From positions 1 through 27,961 of the forward strand of contig ONQK01000035.1 in NCBI GenBank assembly GCA_900319895.1: DNA of 27,961 bases, read 5' to 3'. This document shows positions 1 to 7,255 of the stretch, piece after piece. The notes under the pieces were generated by a model that ran no database searches, was not told where the DNA came from, and saw only the letters and a program-made list of their open reading frames with translations. This DNA is from an uncultured Prevotella sp. (GTDB lineage: Bacteria > Bacteroidota > Bacteroidia > Bacteroidales > Bacteroidaceae). Each line of letters opens with the position of its first letter. Position 1 is the first letter of the stretch. The translations under genes and the position numbers were made by a program.

Positions 1-400
1 CGGTGATCGAGTCGCCGTGGCTCATCCACACCTGCGAATAATCGTCGAAACCGCGGAAAAGCGGATTTTCCTTGTCAATGAACTGCAGATGGGCGCGGCC
101 ATACTCGCGGGTGTCGGTTTTCTCGACCTTGCCGCCATTGACGTGCGAAATATACTGCGCTCCGTAGCAGATGCCAAGCACGGGCACCTTTCCGACAAAC
201 TGCGAGAGATCGACCTGAAAAGCGTCGGGGTCGTGCACCGAGAAGGGCGATCCGCTGAGGATGACGCCGATGACGCTCTCGTCGCCAACGGGAAACTTGT
301 TGTAGGGCAGAATCTCGCAAAACGTGTCGAGTTCGCGGACACGGCGACCAATCAGTTGTGTGGTCTGGCTGCCGAAGTCGAGGATGATGATTTTTTGCAT
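1..400 (-). CDS. guaA: GMP synthase (glutamine-hydrolysing), N-terminal part
   Basis: This is the first 133 codons of GMP synthase, which aminates XMP to GMP with glutamine-derived ammonia in the last step of guanine nucleotide synthesis. The visible part is the class I glutamine amidotransferase domain. It begins MQKIIILDFGSQ, has the oxyanion-strand motif ILSGSPFSV, and carries the nucleophile elbow GICYGAQ with the catalytic cysteine at about residue 77. The start ATG is read from the complement of 398-400. The remainder, including the catalytic HxE of this domain, the ATP pyrophosphatase and the dimerisation domain, lies beyond the left edge of the window. It is the third gene of a minus-strand run after dnaB and the nucleotidyltransferase, 18 bp downstream of the latter and without a visible promoter of its own. 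Confidence 0.95.
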   Translation of the reverse strand, partial: MQKIIILDFGSQTTQLIGRRVRELDTFCEILPYNKFPVGDESVIGVILSGSPFSVHDPDAFQVDLSQFVGKVPVLGICYGAQYISHVNGGKVEKTDTREYGRAHLQFIDKENPLFRGFDDYSQVWMSHGDSIT

Positions 401-418
401 AGCTTTATTTTTTTAGTC

Positions 419-1168
419 TTATTTTCTGTTGTCTTGTATATCGTCCAAAAAATGTTGGGCATCTTGCAGCATTTCTATCTTGCCAATGTCCATACATCTC
501 AAATCTTCTTTAAAATAGCCTTGGATTGGGACTTCCTGGCAGATTTTGAGGTATAGGTCCATGATACCGAAGCGCTGTGGCATGTCTTGAAGGTACGGAA
601 ATATTTGCGGGGCAAGTAAATGTATGCCGCAGAATGCCATTTTTTTGCATTCTTCAGTGTTTAATTGTGGATATGGTGACTTGATTTCGTCCGTTTTAAG
701 GTTTGTCCATCCCATGAGCCTCATGTTGTCGTTGAAAAGTAGATAACGCTCTGTATTTCTGCTATTTACGACTAATTTTGTGGCATTTCCGTCCTTGGTT
801 TCCCAAAATGCAGACAAGTCCAGGTTGCTCAGTATGTCAACGTTGTGGACAAGCACAGGTAAGTTGAGGTCAAACATTTCAAGGGCTTTTTTGATGCCAC
901 CTCCTGTTTCTAGCAGCATGTCGCTTTCGTCGGAAATGCTGATTTCCATCCCAAAATTGTCATTTTGCCTTAAAAAATCAATAATTTGTTGGGAAAAATG
1001 ATGTACGTTGACAACGACGTGCGCGGCTCCCGCCTTTTTCAATTTAAGTAAAACATGTTCCAAAAGAGGTTTTTCGCCGACACGGACCAAAGCCTTGGGC
1101 GTGTGCTCGGTCATGGGTTTCAGGCGAGTGCCCATGCCTGCGGCAAAAACCATAGCTTGTTTCAACAT
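419..1168 (-). CDS. MurU-like sugar-1-phosphate nucleotidyltransferase
   Basis: This 249-aa protein is a nucleotidyltransferase of the NTP_transferase (GT-A-like Rossmann) family. The signature AAGMGTRLKPMTEHTPKAL at residues 9-27 holds the nucleotide-binding GxGTR loop and the PKAL lysine; HNVDIL near residue 110 supplies the metal-binding aspartate. The compact length, with no left-handed beta-helix acyltransferase domain, fits enzymes such as MurU (MurNAc-1-phosphate uridylyltransferase of peptidoglycan salvage) or mannose-/glucose-1-phosphate transferases better than GlmU. The substrate cannot be read from the sequence. MurU is preferred because related short proteins in Bacteroidota have been linked to MurNAc recycling, but no AmgK-type kinase is visible next to it. 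It sits 57 bp after dnaB and 18 bp before guaA on the same strand, probably in one transcript. Confidence 0.8.
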   Translation of the reverse strand: MLKQAMVFAAGMGTRLKPMTEHTPKALVRVGEKPLLEHVLLKLKKAGAAHVVVNVHHFSQQIIDFLRQNDNFGMEISISDESDMLLETGGGIKKALEMFDLNLPVLVHNVDILSNLDLSAFWETKDGNATKLVVNSRNTERYLLFNDNMRLMGWTNLKTDEIKSPYPQLNTEECKKMAFCGIHLLAPQIFPYLQDMPQRFGIMDLYLKICQEVPIQGYFKEDLRCMDIGKIEMLQDAQHFLDDIQDNRK

Positions 1169-1225
1169 ATTTTTAGGTTATTTTGTTTTTTAATTTAATG
1201 AAAATTTTAATTTTCTGATTTTCAG

Positions 1226-2743
1226 CTAGAAAGGAGCATCTTCAAAGCTTGGCGGAGGTATGGCTTCCATGTGCCGTTGATTTGATTTTGACTCCACCAA
1301 TCCTTCGGTCGAGAATGAGTTGTTTTCCAAAAATGCCGGAATGTCTTGGACGGGGTCTTGGAATCGTGTAAATTGGCTCTTGAAGTCGAGCATCACGTCT
1401 TTTACCTCACCTTTACGGTGCTTGGCAATCATGATGAATGCTTTACCGTGCAAGTCTCCAAACTTGGGATGTTCATAAATTTTATAGTATTCCGGGCGGT
1501 GGACGAACATGACCATATCGGCGTCCTGCTCAATGGCTCCCGATTCTCGCAAGTCGCTCAACTGCGGCTGTTTCCCCTCTTTTTTGTCATCTCGTGTGTC
1601 TACTGAACGGTTGAGCTGTGAAAGTGCCAGAATTGGGATGTTCAGCTCTTTTGCCAACTGTTTGAGCGACCTACTGATAACCGAGACTTCTTCTTGCCTG
1701 TTGCTGAACCTTGCGCCGCCCGCGGTCATCAGCTGCAGATAGTCGATCATGATGACTTTGACGCCGTGTTCGCGCACCAGTCGTCTGGCTTTTGTACGTA
1801 GTTCAAAGACGTTTAATGCAGAAGTGTCGTCCAGATAGAGTGGTGCGCCTTGCATCTGCGAAACGCCGCGGTCGATGCGCTCCCATTCGTCGCCATCCAG
1901 CTGTCCTGTGAGGATTTGCGTGCCGTTCACTTCGCAGACATTGGACATTAAGCGGTTGACGAGTTGTACGTTGCTCATTTCAAGCGAGAAGAATGCCAGA
2001 GGGATCCTTTGGTCGATGGCGATGTTTCGTGCCACCGAAAGGGCAAACGAGGTCTTTCCCATGGCTGGTCGTCCTGCGATAATCACTAGGTCTGAGGCCT
2101 GCCAGCCGCTGGTGATGCGGTCGATCTCAGCGTATCCAGTGGGCACGCCTGTCATTCCCCCATCGTTTTTGGCTGCAACTTGAAGGATTTTGGTAGCTTC
2201 TTTCAAAACAGGGTCAATAGCCGTATAGTCTTTTTTCATGTTTGTCTGAGCGAGTTCAAACAAACGGCTTTCCGCGTCGTTGAGCAAGTCTTTGGCATCG
2301 ATGGTCTCGTCAAATGCCTCTGTCTCCAGTCTGCTGGCGTAGCTGATGAGTTGGCGGGCCAGCGACTTTTTTGCCAAAATGGCAGTATGGTATTCGATGT
2401 GGGCTGATGATGAGACCATTTGACAGAGCTCGACGACATAGCTGGCCCCGCCAACGTTTTCCAGTGTTCCTTCCACTTTCAGTTGTTCGGTGACAGTCAT
2501 CAGGTCGATGGGCCTTCCGTCGATGTTCAGTTGGTTGATGGCATTGAAGATGGCTTGATGGCGCGAGTCGTAGAACACCTCGGCCTTCAAGTCATCGCTG
2601 ACGATGGAGAGCGCGTCTTTGTCGACCATCAGAGCGCCCAAGACCGCCCGCTCGACGTCTACGGCCTGCGGGGGCACATGCCCTAAGGTGTTGTCCAGTG
2701 TTTTAGGCTGGCTACGGCGTTTGTCCGTTTTTTTCTCTGGCAT
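1226..2743 (-). CDS. dnaB: Replicative DNA helicase DnaB
   Basis: This 505-aa protein is the hexameric 5'-3' replicative helicase that encircles the lagging-strand template and binds primase. The N-terminal DnaB domain (about residues 22-125) contains the typical stretch VDVERAVLGALMVD. A linker leads to the RecA-like ATPase domain with Walker A GRPAMGKTS at 224-232, Walker B VIMIDYLQLM at 330-339, and the SQLNRSVD and LSDLRESGAIEQDAD motifs near 375-409 that complete the ATP site. The length is normal and the ATPase domain is not interrupted by an intein, although dnaB is a common intein site. A -7 promoter element lies about 50 bp upstream on the minus strand. The MurU-like gene and guaA follow on the same strand. 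Confidence 0.97.
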   Translation of the reverse strand: MPEKKTDKRRSQPKTLDNTLGHVPPQAVDVERAVLGALMVDKDALSIVSDDLKAEVFYDSRHQAIFNAINQLNIDGRPIDLMTVTEQLKVEGTLENVGGASYVVELCQMVSSSAHIEYHTAILAKKSLARQLISYASRLETEAFDETIDAKDLLNDAESRLFELAQTNMKKDYTAIDPVLKEATKILQVAAKNDGGMTGVPTGYAEIDRITSGWQASDLVIIAGRPAMGKTSFALSVARNIAIDQRIPLAFFSLEMSNVQLVNRLMSNVCEVNGTQILTGQLDGDEWERIDRGVSQMQGAPLYLDDTSALNVFELRTKARRLVREHGVKVIMIDYLQLMTAGGARFSNRQEEVSVISRSLKQLAKELNIPILALSQLNRSVDTRDDKKEGKQPQLSDLRESGAIEQDADMVMFVHRPEYYKIYEHPKFGDLHGKAFIMIAKHRKGEVKDVMLDFKSQFTRFQDPVQDIPAFLENNSFSTEGLVESKSNQRHMEAIPPPSFEDAPF

Positions 2744-2794
2744 AAATTCGTTGAATTATCTGTTTTTAGTGTTTTGAAAGTTGCTTTTGAGTTG

Positions 2795-2802
2795 CAAAAA
2801 TA
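2795..2802 (-). promoter_or_regulatory. Putative dnaB promoter -7 element
   Basis: The minus strand reads TATTTTTG followed by C, matching the Bacteroidota -7 consensus TAnnTTTG, about 50 bp upstream of the dnaB start. No TTTG is seen at the expected -33 spacing, so this rests on the -7 element alone. Confidence 0.5.
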
Positions 2803-2930
2803 AAAAAAAAACTCCAGATTCCGTGTCACGCCTTCCCTTTTTTCTCAAAAAATGTTTTCTCCGTGTTTTTTGACTTGACAAAGTGGTCTTGGCGGCGACT
2901 TTCCTCACGCCGTTTCTCGTGTCTTGGGGT

Positions 2931-2963
2931 GTGTTTTCGCAAGTTCATAGGTGTTTTTGCAAG
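2931..2963. repeat. Pair of 13-bp direct repeats, 20-bp period
   Basis: GTGTTTTCGCAAG at 2931-2943 and GTGTTTTTGCAAG at 2951-2963 differ by one base. Their starts are 20 bp apart, close to two helical turns, so a protein could bind both on the same face. No known operator is recognised. Confidence 0.45.
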
Positions 2964-3051
2964 AAAAAACAGAAAATTTGCAATGTCTTTCAGAAATAGC
3001 CGTGATGTAATAAAAAATGTTATTTTTCATTGCTGTTTCATTTTTTTTTCT

Positions 3052-3059
3052 TATCTTTG
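3052..3059 (+). promoter_or_regulatory. Putative promoter -7 element for the 3104 gene
   Basis: TATCTTTG matches TAnnTTTG and sits 44 bp before the ATG at 3104. There is no clear TTTG at -33. It may drive the whole plus-strand run to ygiQ, since no other consensus element was found between these genes. Confidence 0.55.
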
Positions 3060-3103
3060 AATTCTATTTAAAATCCAAATATATCACATAAAATTGTAAC
3101 ATT

Positions 3104-3379
3104 ATGATAACCAATAAGAAAGACTTGAAAAAAACAATCAACTATGTTTGTAGTGAGTTGTTTGCAGAGTGTGTTGCAGTATCTCTTTATAGTGGAAAAA
3201 ATGATGAAGAAAACACAAAAGCTTTGCTGGCTAGCATCATAAAAATACATAACGATTACATCAGTCGGATTTCACATCCTGAGCCAGGGATGCCGGCTAA
3301 GCTCTTTTTTCAGGACTTGGTGAAGAATTTCAACAAGGAAGTTTCCGAAATTATCGACCATATTAGTAATCAGCATTGA
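3104..3379 (+). CDS. Conserved-looking small protein of unknown function (91 aa)
   Basis: I do not recognise a named family. The 91-aa product is predicted soluble, mixed-charge and mainly helical, with no signal peptide, membrane segment or cysteine-pair metal site. Its first half includes NYVCSELFAECVAVSLYSG and the second half FFQDLVKNFNKEVSEIIDHIS, an amphipathic helix. A good -7 promoter element directly upstream, a plausible A-rich start context and the absence of any competing frame make it likely to be real. It precedes the acyltransferase by 53 bp on the same strand and could be the first gene of that run, but its role is unknown. Confidence 0.75.
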   Translation: MITNKKDLKKTINYVCSELFAECVAVSLYSGKNDEENTKALLASIIKIHNDYISRISHPEPGMPAKLFFQDLVKNFNKEVSEIIDHISNQH

Positions 3380-3432
3380 TCTGAATGTTTTTTCATTGAT
3401 ATCATAGTCATCAACCGCATATTATTTTTTTT

Positions 3433-3999
3433 ATGTGGCAGAAATTTTGTAGCTACATCCTTTATAAAAGATTGGGCTGGACAACTGATGTGACCATCGA
3501 ACGTCCAGCCAAGTATATTATATGTCTGGCACCACACACGAGCAATTGGGACTTTTTCATAGGCGAGCTGTATGCCCTTGCCGAAGGCTTGGAGTGTAAC
3601 TTCCTCATGAAGAAAGAGTGGTTCTTTTGGCCATTGGGCTATTGTTTCAAAAAAATGGGTGGCATCCCTGTGTGGCGTTCCAAGCATACTAGTATGACAG
3701 ACAATTTGGCGGAAACGGCGCGGCAGTCGGCTGCGTTTAGGCTGTGCATCACTCCTGAGGGCACGCGCTCGGCAAACCCTGAGTGGAAAAGGGGTTTCTA
3801 TTATGTTGCCTTGAAGGCTCAGATACCGATTTTGCTGTATGGACTTGACTACAAGCGCAAGCACATCCAGTGTACAAAGTGCATCGTTCCGAGCGGGGAC
3901 GTTGAGGCGGAAATGCGGGAAATAAAGTTGTATTTCAAGGATTTTCAAGGTAAACATCCTCAAAATTTTACCATAGGAGAGCTCGAAAATGGCAAATAA
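3433..3999 (+). CDS. PlsC-like lysophospholipid acyltransferase family protein
   Basis: This 188-aa protein belongs to the LPLAT/PlsC superfamily, which transfers acyl chains to glycerol-phosphate or related acceptors at the inner membrane. The catalytic HX4D motif is HTSNWD at residues 35-40 and the acceptor-phosphate motif is PEGTRS at 108-113, followed by GFYYVALKAQIPI. It is shorter than typical PlsC (about 240 aa) and has no obvious N-terminal membrane anchor; short members like this occur in Bacteroidota, where acceptors may be lipids other than lysophosphatidate. The specific substrate is therefore left open. Its stop overlaps the start of the next gene, the large secreted protein, by 11 bp, suggesting translational coupling. 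Confidence 0.85.
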   Translation: MWQKFCSYILYKRLGWTTDVTIERPAKYIICLAPHTSNWDFFIGELYALAEGLECNFLMKKEWFFWPLGYCFKKMGGIPVWRSKHTSMTDNLAETARQSAAFRLCITPEGTRSANPEWKRGFYYVALKAQIPILLYGLDYKRKHIQCTKCIVPSGDVEAEMREIKLYFKDFQGKHPQNFTIGELENGK

Positions 4000-6985
4000 G
4001 ATATTGTTAAGAGGCATTTTTCTTGTTTTTATACTCTGCATTGCGACTCAGGCTATGGGTCAGGAGGAAATTTTGGAGGAACAAAAGGACTTGAGAATAG
4101 AAAAAGCCATTCAGCAGCTCATCAAGGAGTTTCAGAGCGATGACGAGAGTTTGCAGGCCGGGCAACTAACTTCTTGGGATTTTGAAGTCAACGAGGAAGA
4201 CAGTACCTTGGCCATTGACCTGAAAAATGTGTTTAAAAGCGACGAGTGGACCGCGAAAAAAGTCGACAAAATCTACTCTTATGCCAAAAAGCAACTTCCA
4301 GACGATTACGACGGTTTTCGCCTGACCATTTTGAGCAACACACTGGAGTTGAGCGAATGGGTTCCTTATTCCATCAAAGCATGTGACGACCCCAGCATTC
4401 TGTGGGGCAAGAAGTTGCACAAGGGCGAGCCGTGGGTTAAAAACATCTCGAAGAAGTACCATGTGACGAATGGGCTGGAAGACCGGCACATCTCGCTGTG
4501 GGCAAGCCACGGCTATCATTACAATCAGGGGCGCGGCTATTGGAAATGGCAGCGTGCGTCGCTGTTTGGTACCACTGAGGACTTGTACACGCAGACCATT
4601 GTCATCCCATACCTTATCCCGATGCTCGAGAAGGCAGGCGCCATCGTCTTTACGCCAAGGGAGCGCGACTGGCAGAAGCATGAAATAATCGTGGACAATG
4701 ACGAACCTTATCGCAAGGGCTACAGCGAACTGGGCGGCAAGAGGAAATGGGAATTGACAGAAGTCGACGGATTTGCCATGCATGAGGGATTTTATGTGGA
4801 TGGCGAAAACCCCTTTGTGGCGGGCACGGCGAAAATGACCAAGACCACGCGCAGCAATGCCTTGAGCTATGTTTCTTATAAACCAACGATTCCCGAGGAT
4901 GGCGATTATGCAGTTTATGTGAGCTATCAGACCCTGCCAGAAAGTATTGACGACGCACATTACATCGTCTATCACCAAGGCGAGAAGACAGAATTTCGCG
5001 TGAATCAGACCATGGGCGGCGGCACTTGGGTTTACTTGGGCACTTTTAGGTTTGAGAAAGGATGCAGCCAGCGCAATCAAGTGGTGATAACCAATGCCTC
5101 CTCCCAAAAAGGCGTAGTCACTACTGATGCCGTCCGTTTTGGCGGCGGCATGGGCAATGTTTTGCGCGCCGACAGCATCAGCGGCATGCCGCGCTGCTTG
5201 GAAGGTGCGCGCTATTATGCCCAATGGGCGGGTGCGCCATATGAGGTGTACAGCAGCAAAAACGGAATAGATGATTATAGCGACGACATCAACGTCAGGT
5301 CATACATGACCAACTGGCTGGCAGGCGGATCGGCTTACGTTCCCAATAAAGAGGGCAAGAATGTGCCGTTAGAACTGGCTTTGGCGATACATAGCGATGC
5401 GGGATGCTCGGCAGATAGTACGTCGCTTTACGGTTCGTTGACCATTTGCAGTACGGATTTTGACGAAGGACTCCTTTGTTCAGGACTTTCGAGGAAAAGT
5501 TCGCTGGAATTGGCAAATGCTTTGCTGCATAATGTCAAAGCGGACATAACTCATGCGTTTGGCAAGTGGCGGACCCGCCGGGTTTTGGACAAAAATTATT
5601 CTGAGAGCCGCCGTCCTGACGTTCCTGCCGTCATTTTTGAAACCTTGTCGCACCAAAATTTTCCGGACATGCGGCTTGGTCAAAACCCACATTTCAAATT
5701 TACGCTGGCACGGTCGATTTACAAGACCATTTTACGCTACATGTCAGAGCAGTATGACTATCCCTATGTCGTTGCGCCGCTTGCCCCTGAAAACATTAGC
5801 GCAGAATTTGTGTCAAATGGTAAGTTGAAAATTGAATGGGACGGTGTGAACGACCCGCAGGAGCCGACGGCAAAGCCAAAGTCGTACATCGTCTATCAAG
5901 CTAAAGGGAGCGACGGCTTTGACCATGGGACGATTGTCAAACGGAACAGCCATGTAATAGAACTGTCCCCCAATACGATGTATCATTTCAAGGTCGCCGC
6001 CCTGAATGACGGAGGAGAGAGCTTTTGTACAGAAGAGATAACGGCATATTACAACCCATTGGCAACCAGGAACATACTGATAGCCAATGGATTCAGGCGA
6101 CTGTCGGCCCCCGCAGTCTTTGAAAATGACTCGTTGATAGGGTTCGACTTGGACGAAGACATTGGCGTGACGGCAGGAAAGACGGCGGGATGGCTCGGGC
6201 GGCAGGTTTGTTTTACCAAATCGACCATGGGCACTGAAGGCATCGATGCCTTGGGCTTTTCCACCAATGAGTTGGCGGGCAAGTTTATAGCAGGCAATGA
6301 CTTCAACTACATTGCAGAGCACGCCAATGCGGTGGTGAAAACGGGATTGCCTTATAACATCAGCAGTTGCTCGGTACAAGCTATTGAAAAGAAAAAAATA
6401 GAGCTCGGCCAATATGATGTCGTTGACTTGCTATTAGGTCTGGAGAAGTTTGATGCCGAAACGCATCCGTACTATACTACTTTTTCTCCGAGACTTCAAC
6501 AGTCATTGGCCGATTATACGGCGCAGGGCGGGAGTGTGCTGGTCAGTGGAGCCCATATCGCTTCGGGCAAGTTGAATGAAACAGGAAAGTCGTTCCTGGC
6601 AAATGTCTTGAAAATAAATCAGACAGCTGTCAATCGTGTACCTTTGGATACGCTTGAAAACACACGTTATGACACTTTTATAACGGGTATGAAGACTGAA
6701 TTTGAAGTGTACCGCGTACCCAATGAGCAGCATTATGCGGCTCAGGTTTGCGACGTCATCTCTCCTGTCAATGGTGGCTTCTGCATGATGACGTACGATG
6801 ACGGTACAAGTGCGGCGGTGGCATACGACGGTACCGACCACAAGAGCATTGCCATGGGTTTTCCGTTTGAGTGCATCAAAAGCAAAAAGATGCAGGCGGA
6901 TCTGATGAAGGGACTTTTATTATTTTTATCTCAATCAAATGATGGACAAAATACAAGCAAACATATCCGGGACAAAAAGCATTGA
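3989..6985 (+). CDS. Large secreted N-acetylmuramoyl-L-alanine amidase-like protein with inserted domain, FN3 and C-terminal domain
   Basis: This 998-aa protein has an N-terminal signal peptide (hydrophobic core residues 5-20, likely cleavage after AMG near 24), so it acts in the periplasm or at the surface. An Amidase_3-type zinc hydrolase can be reconstructed from candidate ligands H174 (ASHGYHY), E197 (TTEDLYTQ), H468 (AIHSDAG) and catalytic E551 (VIFETLSH). Between E197 and H468 lies an insert of about 170 residues, approximately 225-395, rich in beta-strand and resembling the golvesin C-terminal-like/xanthan lyase domain. A fibronectin type III domain follows at about 597-690. The C-terminal third (693-985) looks like an alpha/beta, class I amidotransferase-like domain. 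Relatives in Bacteroidota are often labelled 'xanthan lyase'; the metal-site motifs make peptidoglycan amidase a better guess. The 3' end overlaps the next gene by 47 bp. Confidence 0.82.
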   Translation: MANKILLRGIFLVFILCIATQAMGQEEILEEQKDLRIEKAIQQLIKEFQSDDESLQAGQLTSWDFEVNEEDSTLAIDLKNVFKSDEWTAKKVDKIYSYAKKQLPDDYDGFRLTILSNTLELSEWVPYSIKACDDPSILWGKKLHKGEPWVKNISKKYHVTNGLEDRHISLWASHGYHYNQGRGYWKWQRASLFGTTEDLYTQTIVIPYLIPMLEKAGAIVFTPRERDWQKHEIIVDNDEPYRKGYSELGGKRKWELTEVDGFAMHEGFYVDGENPFVAGTAKMTKTTRSNALSYVSYKPTIPEDGDYAVYVSYQTLPESIDDAHYIVYHQGEKTEFRVNQTMGGGTWVYLGTFRFEKGCSQRNQVVITNASSQKGVVTTDAVRFGGGMGNVLRADSISGMPRCLEGARYYAQWAGAPYEVYSSKNGIDDYSDDINVRSYMTNWLAGGSAYVPNKEGKNVPLELALAIHSDAGCSADSTSLYGSLTICSTDFDEGLLCSGLSRKSSLELANALLHNVKADITHAFGKWRTRRVLDKNYSESRRPDVPAVIFETLSHQNFPDMRLGQNPHFKFTLARSIYKTILRYMSEQYDYPYVVAPLAPENISAEFVSNGKLKIEWDGVNDPQEPTAKPKSYIVYQAKGSDGFDHGTIVKRNSHVIELSPNTMYHFKVAALNDGGESFCTEEITAYYNPLATRNILIANGFRRLSAPAVFENDSLIGFDLDEDIGVTAGKTAGWLGRQVCFTKSTMGTEGIDALGFSTNELAGKFIAGNDFNYIAEHANAVVKTGLPYNISSCSVQAIEKKKIELGQYDVVDLLLGLEKFDAETHPYYTTFSPRLQQSLADYTAQGGSVLVSGAHIASGKLNETGKSFLANVLKINQTAVNRVPLDTLENTRYDTFITGMKTEFEVYRVPNEQHYAAQVCDVISPVNGGFCMMTYDDGTSAAVAYDGTDHKSIAMGFPFECIKSKKMQADLMKGLLLFLSQSNDGQNTSKHIRDKKH

Positions 6986-7244
6986 CGTAAGTGGGGAAAA
7001 CCTGCAAACTATCGACAAATACATGTTGTTGCAGCAGTTGGCAGACAGTAATGGCATCATTGAAGAGAGTACGCTTGAAAAACTCAGGATGAACGTGCGT
7101 GCCCTGCTCGAAAGCGACGCCAACAAGGACAAGGCGTTGTTGGACCTGTGTTTAGACGTGATTTACCACAAGCACATGAAAGCCTTTGGCCTTCAAAAAC
7201 TGGTGGCATTATACGACAAATGGAAAGAGGATCAACCAAAGTAA
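6939..7244 (+). CDS. Small helical protein of unknown function (101 aa)
   Basis: No named family is recognised. The 101-aa product has no signal peptide or membrane segment and appears largely helical and charged, with the C-terminal half LLDLCLDVIYHKHMKAFGL and LVALYDKWKED. The frame opens 47 bp inside the end of the amidase gene in another reading frame and closes 11 bp before the ygiQ start, so it is embedded in a tightly packed run and is probably translated by coupling. Tandem ATGs at 6939 and 6942 leave the first residue uncertain. Its position exactly bridging two well-recognised genes supports a real gene. Nothing in the sequence reveals its role. Confidence 0.75.
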   Translation: MMDKIQANISGTKSIDVSGENLQTIDKYMLLQQLADSNGIIEESTLEKLRMNVRALLESDANKDKALLDLCLDVIYHKHMKAFGLQKLVALYDKWKEDQPK

Positions 7245-7255
7245 CGTAAAAATTA

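Larger units (their letters stand above)
2744..3103. other. Gene-free divergent intergenic region between dnaB and the 91-aa gene
   Basis: These 360 bp separate divergently transcribed genes. They hold outward-facing -7 elements at 2795-2802 (minus, dnaB) and 3052-3059 (plus, small gene). Two near-identical 13-mers, GTGTTTTCGCAAG and GTGTTTTTGCAAG, start exactly 20 bp apart at 2931 and 2951. A 65-codon open frame at 2863-3060 has no recognisable protein features. I see no tRNA and no strong hairpin. The stretch is rich in A/T homopolymer runs. Confidence 0.6.

Noticed and set aside
1226..2743. Possible intein in dnaB or frameshift in the helicase
   Set aside because: The frame is continuous at normal length and the ATPase motifs are uninterrupted.
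2863..3060. 65-codon open frame in the dnaB upstream region
   Set aside because: It runs through the -7 element at 3052-3059, has no recognisable motif, and its C-terminal part is the translation of T-runs.
4166..5224. 352-codon open frame on the minus strand, antisense to the amidase gene
   Set aside because: It lies wholly inside a well-supported gene, has no recognisable domain, and its composition is that of a shadow frame.
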